Shown here piece by piece: positions 46,576-49,361 of a DNA stretch of 49,361 nucleotides. Below the pieces are notes generated by a model. It saw nothing but the letters and a program-made list of their open reading frames with translations. It searched no databases and was not told the origin of the DNA. Each line of letters begins with the position of its first letter. Position 1 is the first letter of the stretch. Source of the DNA: Nitrospirota bacterium. Its GTDB lineage: Bacteria; Nitrospirota; Thermodesulfovibrionia; Thermodesulfovibrionales; Dissulfurispiraceae. The position numbers and the translations under genes are program-made. The stretch is from the NCBI GenBank assembly GCA_021847795.1, contig JAJZPZ010000007.1:1-49361 (forward strand). The letters are read 5' to 3'.

Positions 46576-46731
46576 TTGTCATCCTCCTTCTGCTTCCGCA
46601 CAAAAGCCTCTTCAGGAAGTTTTTGTGCTGGAATATCATCATGTTGTTTTTTACTGCGTACTCACCGGTAAAGATACAAAATAGCATAAAACGTATCGGA
46701 AAATCAATTTTTTATGGTAAAATAAACCGTT

Positions 46732-47670
46732 ATGAAGTATAAACCCATAGATGCAAGCAAGCTGAAAACCTACTCCATACGAGTGAGAAACAGCAAGGTG
46801 TCGGTCGAAAAAGCGGCTGTGCTGCACAAAAAAGGAAATACCTTCAGCGACTTTATAACCGGGCTGCCTGATTTCCTTGGGGCCCATGACCTCAGGGCTG
46901 TCGTGCAGGCAATAGTGAAGGCACACCGGAACAAGAGGCCCGTAATCCTCGGCATGGGCGCCCATTCCATAAAAGTCGGGCTTTCCCCTCTTCTTATCGA
47001 TCTGATGCAAAAGGGCGTGATTACCGCTATAGCTGCCAACGGCGCATGTATCATCCACGATTTTGAGATAGCCTATATGGGCCAGACATCGGAGGATGTG
47101 GCGCGGGAACTGTGTACCGGCGCCTTCGGAATGGGAGAGGAAACGGGAAAGCTGATAAACCATGCCATTATCAACGGGGTCAGGGGCGGCCACGGGATAG
47201 GGAGGGCAATCGGTGAATTTATCGACTCTTCCGAATTCCCGTTTAAAGATAAAAGCCTGTTCAGGGAGGGGTATAGGCTTGATATACCGCTCTCCGTACA
47301 TGTGGGAATAGGTTCGGACATTATTCATATGCACCATGAGGCAGACGGCAGTTCGATAGGGGAGGGGAGCCTCAGGGATTTCAGGCTCTTTGCCTCTGTT
47401 GTTGCGGACCTTGAAGGGGGTGTTTACATAAACCTCGGGTCAGCTGTCGTCCTTCCCGAGGTTTTTCTAAAGGCGCTGACCATGGCAAGAAACCTCGGGC
47501 ATAAAGTGGAAGAGTTCACGACAGTGAACATGGACTTTATCCAGCACTACAGGCCGAAAGAAAATGTGCTGCGCAGGCCTACCATGGTAAAGGGGCAGTG
47601 CTTCGCGCTGACAGGCCACCATGAGATCATGGTTCCTTTACTGGCGGCAATGATAATCGAAGCGTTATGA
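46732..47670 (+). CDS. Conserved hypothetical protein, possible deoxyhypusine-synthase-like fold
   Basis: 312 residues. Gly-rich and His-rich segments suggest an enzyme: PVILGMGAHSIKVGLSP, IAANGACIIHDFEIA, NGVRGGHGIGRAIGEF, VHVGIGSDIIHMHHEADG and LTGHHEIMVPLLAAM. The pattern of alternating strands and GxG loops is like a Rossmann-type fold, and some related proteins carry a deoxyhypusine synthase-like label, which I cannot confirm. It overlaps the ferredoxin gene by 4 nt, so it may be a redox enzyme or depend on an Fe-S donor. A -10-like TAAAAT at 46718-46723 leaves a leader of about 2 nt. Confidence 0.6.
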   Translation: MKYKPIDASKLKTYSIRVRNSKVSVEKAAVLHKKGNTFSDFITGLPDFLGAHDLRAVVQAIVKAHRNKRPVILGMGAHSIKVGLSPLLIDLMQKGVITAIAANGACIIHDFEIAYMGQTSEDVARELCTGAFGMGEETGKLINHAIINGVRGGHGIGRAIGEFIDSSEFPFKDKSLFREGYRLDIPLSVHVGIGSDIIHMHHEADGSSIGEGSLRDFRLFASVVADLEGGVYINLGSAVVLPEVFLKALTMARNLGHKVEEFTTVNMDFIQHYRPKENVLRRPTMVKGQCFALTGHHEIMVPLLAAMIIEAL

Positions 47671-47858
47671 ATGTTATTGTTGATGAAGAAAAATGCATCG
47701 GCTGCGGCAGATGCGAGGAAATATGTCCTGCCGTGTTCCACGTGGATGAAGCAATCGGAAAATCCGAGGTCATAGATCCCGAAGCCTGCGAGTTCGTCGG
47801 CTGCTGCGATGCCGCTGAAGAGAACTGCCCTGTTGAAGCGATAACTTTGGAAGAATAA
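47667..47858 (+). CDS. Ferredoxin, single [4Fe-4S] type
   Basis: 63 residues. Cluster ligands CIGCGRCEEICP and the remote CP in ENCPVEAI; acidic (about 17 Asp/Glu), as usual for low-potential ferredoxins. The pattern VDEEKCIGCG...VFHVD matches Thermotoga/Desulfovibrio-type one-cluster ferredoxins. It starts in an ATGA overlap with the preceding gene, suggesting the two proteins work together. Confidence 0.92.
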   Translation: MNVIVDEEKCIGCGRCEEICPAVFHVDEAIGKSEVIDPEACEFVGCCDAAEENCPVEAITLEE

Positions 47859-47942
47859 ACCAGCCCGCCTCAATGAATTCTCTTGACCGCGCAATATTGT
47901 GCAGTGCTTGTCAGGAAAACAACAGGCGTGCGGTCCGGAAGG

Positions 47943-48209
47943 TCAGAACAAGAACAGCCCGGCCCTGTAGTTGACGCCTACAGGCGCGCTCCACTGGACA
48001 ACGGCGTTGAGGGTCGGGACATTATTTCCAGTGTCTTCAAACTCAATGAATTGCCCGAACTCAATAGGGTAGCTGCTGATAATGCCCAGGCCGCGGTTGC
48101 TTATGTCGATGGTGACGCAGTTGTATGTCTTTCCTGAAAGATCTCCATAAATGGAGTATTGCAAACATACATTATGGGGGATTCGTTCTTCTTTCCTCAA
48201 TTCTTTCAT
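47943..48209 (-). CDS. PilZ-domain protein
   Basis: 88 residues, one PilZ domain. KELRKEERIPHNVCLQY carries the RxxxR-type arm and DISNRGLGI the [D/N]xSxxG motif, so c-di-GMP binding is expected. It lacks any effector domain and ends soon after YRAGLFLF. Likely controls a partner protein by contact. No ribosome site seen; the start is uncertain by a few residues. Confidence 0.8.
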   Translation of the reverse strand: MKELRKEERIPHNVCLQYSIYGDLSGKTYNCVTIDISNRGLGIISSYPIEFGQFIEFEDTGNNVPTLNAVVQWSAPVGVNYRAGLFLF

Positions 48210-48718
48210 TCGTTACAAAATATCACAATAATTCAATATTGTCAATTGGTTTGTGCAGAAAAGCCCGGGAAAGGCAGTAAAAGGTGAATAATCCGCTGGC
48301 ATCGAATTCAATACCGGCCGAAACGTTGCCTTGCAAGGATTTGAGAGCGCCACCGCAAAACATTCAGCGCAAATCCTGCAAATTGGATATAACCTATTGA
48401 AATTTAATAATAACTAATATGCCTAAAAAATAGGCAGATTGGTGGAAAGTAAAGTCACAGTAAGGTTTTAGAGGTGGAGTGCATCCGTTCGTAACAGGTT
48501 ATTAACAAGTGTTGATAAGTTCTTTTTTTAAGTAAACCTCATATCATGCCACAAAGAGGAACAAAAAATAAAGCAAAATTTTACCCACAAAAAACAACAA
48601 TAAAAACAGGCCTGAGCGGGTCTATATCCAGAGTGGCCATGCCGGTAAAAGCAGATATGGTTTCAGCTCAGTTCCACTGTTGAAGTTTGTTGGTTAAAAC
48701 GACGGGGCTTGAAAAATT
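48210..48718. other. 509-bp gene-free region before the tRNA fragment
   Basis: AT-rich. A hairpin TTGCAAGGATTTG (48331-48343) / CAAATCCTGCAA (48370-48381) pairs over 12 bp with one bulge. No frame with a ribosome site. It may hold the 3' flank of the ancestral tRNA locus. Confidence 0.45.
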
Positions 48719-48774
48719 TGGTGCCGGTGGTGGGAGTTGAACCCACACGCCCTTGCGGACAACGGATTTTGAGT
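48719..48774 (-). tRNA. tRNA-Leu (CAA) 3' half only, probable attachment-site copy
   Basis: On the minus strand the sequence begins at the anticodon loop CTCAAAA. It continues through TCCGT, a long variable arm (TTGTCCGCAAGGGCGTG), the T-arm GTGGGTTCAACTCCCAC and the acceptor end ACCGGCACCA. The 5' half (acceptor, D-arm, 5' anticodon strand) is absent: the bases before the loop do not pair with TCCGT. This is the standard look of the duplicated tRNA 3' end left by integration of a phage or ICE. Confidence 0.8.
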
Positions 48775-48850
48775 ACGAAAACCGCGTTTTCGTAAGCACT
48801 CGATAAGCCCTTGATGTTGCGATATTTTATCTTAGCATCAAGGGCTTTCT
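48775..48850. repeat. Two strong hairpins next to the tRNA fragment
   Basis: TACGAAAAC-CGC-GTTTTCGTA (48774-48794) is a perfect 9-bp hairpin. AAGCCCTTGATG (48805-48816) with CATCAAGGGCTT (48836-48847) is a perfect 12-bp stem. They could be recombinase arm sites or a terminator at the element's edge. Confidence 0.6.
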
Positions 48851-49036
48851 GATTTCTTAGTATTGTTGCGTATGATTGCTCATGATTGCGGACTCTTGAG
48901 GGCCGGGGTTACAAAAATGGTTACAAGGATTCCCCTGTCCCGGCGATCCGAGGCGGGGGATTCTTTTATTGATTTTTGACGGGGTTTGTGGGTTAATAGA
49001 GATGCTGGAAATAGATCGAAGCACAAAGGGGGATTT

Positions 49037-49267
49037 ATGAAAAGTACCGTGCTTGTTGCTCTCATGGGAAGCCTTCTGTTTCTGCATTCTACATCTTTTG
49101 CCGCTACCGATTCTGCCTGTATGATTAGATGCACATCCCAAGGTTCAAACTATGGCTATTGCCAGCAGTTGTGTTCATATGGTAATAACAATGCCCCGGC
49201 AATCAATACGAATCCTATCGTGCCGCAGGTAAATATGCAGCCTTTGTGGAACGCAATAAATAACTAG
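49037..49267 (+). CDS. Small secreted protein with twin CX3C motifs
   Basis: 76 residues. Signal peptide STVLVALMGSLLFLHSTSFA is followed by the mature start ATDSACM. Two pairs CMIRC and CQQLC, 10-11 residues apart, should form a disulfide-stapled hairpin. The Asn/Pro-rich tail (NNNAPAINTNPIVPQVN) is probably disordered. ATG at 49037 has AAAGGGGGATTT before it. Lies on the presumed element side of the tRNA fragment. No known family. Confidence 0.6.
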   Translation: MKSTVLVALMGSLLFLHSTSFAATDSACMIRCTSQGSNYGYCQQLCSYGNNNAPAINTNPIVPQVNMQPLWNAINN

Positions 49268-49361
49268 TTTCTGTTGCGGAAAAGAAATTTGATAAAAGAG
49301 GAAGCCTGAACCTTTATAATTGATGAGGGGACAAATACGGAGGGGAAAGGAGCAGGCATTG

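Overview
The window is a chromosomal segment of a Gram-negative bacterium: it has LptE, YidC, lipoprotein signals, a TTG-started rpsT and Shine-Dalgarno-type starts. The gene mix fits an anaerobic or microaerophilic lineage related to Nitrospirota or deltaproteobacteria, but that placement is inference. The mix includes a cytosolic HydBGDA-type [NiFe] hydrogenase, a type III polyketide synthase, a CcdA thiol transporter, an rpmH-yidD-yidC cluster without rnpA, and a stand-alone IF-2-like C-terminal protein.

Layout. 1-670: 3' end of 23S rRNA, 5S rRNA and an operon terminator. 750-2940: TrmO-type tRNA methyltransferase, then a type III PKS flanked by a probable radical-SAM fragment and the decayed tail of an amino-acid permease. 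2897-7965 (minus): a hydrogenase operon headed by a double-GAF protein. 8070-12960: small envelope, signalling and hypothetical genes (DMT transporter, DUF3568 lipoprotein, PilZ, FKBP, two-CW/GGDEF, Ala/Lys-rich protein). 13060-13470: dispersed repeats and a decayed REP-type transposon. 13582-28156: hrpB, a UvrD-family helicase, an orphan histidine kinase, the IF-2-like protein, PFK, a Ste24-type protease and a class II HDAC-like deacetylase. 28230-28680: a gene-free stretch with two diverged, oppositely oriented copies of a structured element. 28810-46575: housekeeping genes uvrC, a PfkB kinase, rpmH-yidD-yidC-mnmE, a DEAD-box helicase, a parvulin, mnmA, MOSC and MogA proteins, ccdA, leuS, lptE, holA and rpsT. 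46732-48209: a conserved enzyme-like protein, a ferredoxin and a PilZ protein. 48719-end: the 3' half of a tRNA-Leu gene, probably an attachment-site copy bounding an integrated element that continues past the window.

Most unusual points. (1) mnmA is interrupted by one in-frame UGA at the first Cys of the conserved Cys-Cys motif, followed at SECIS-like distance by a small hairpin; it may be a selenocysteine-containing MnmA. (2) A family of palindromic GTAACGAGT/ACTCGTTAC repeats lies in frame inside mnmA (twice) and leuS. One copy supplies both the leuS stop codon and the core of the LptE signal peptide, much as Rickettsia palindromic elements enter genes. (3) An inverted pair of structured elements has covarying stems and GGA-containing loops. 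(4) rnpA is missing from its usual place, which raises the possibility of a protein-only RNase P. (5) Several genes have a -10 box so close to the ATG that leaderless mRNAs are expected.
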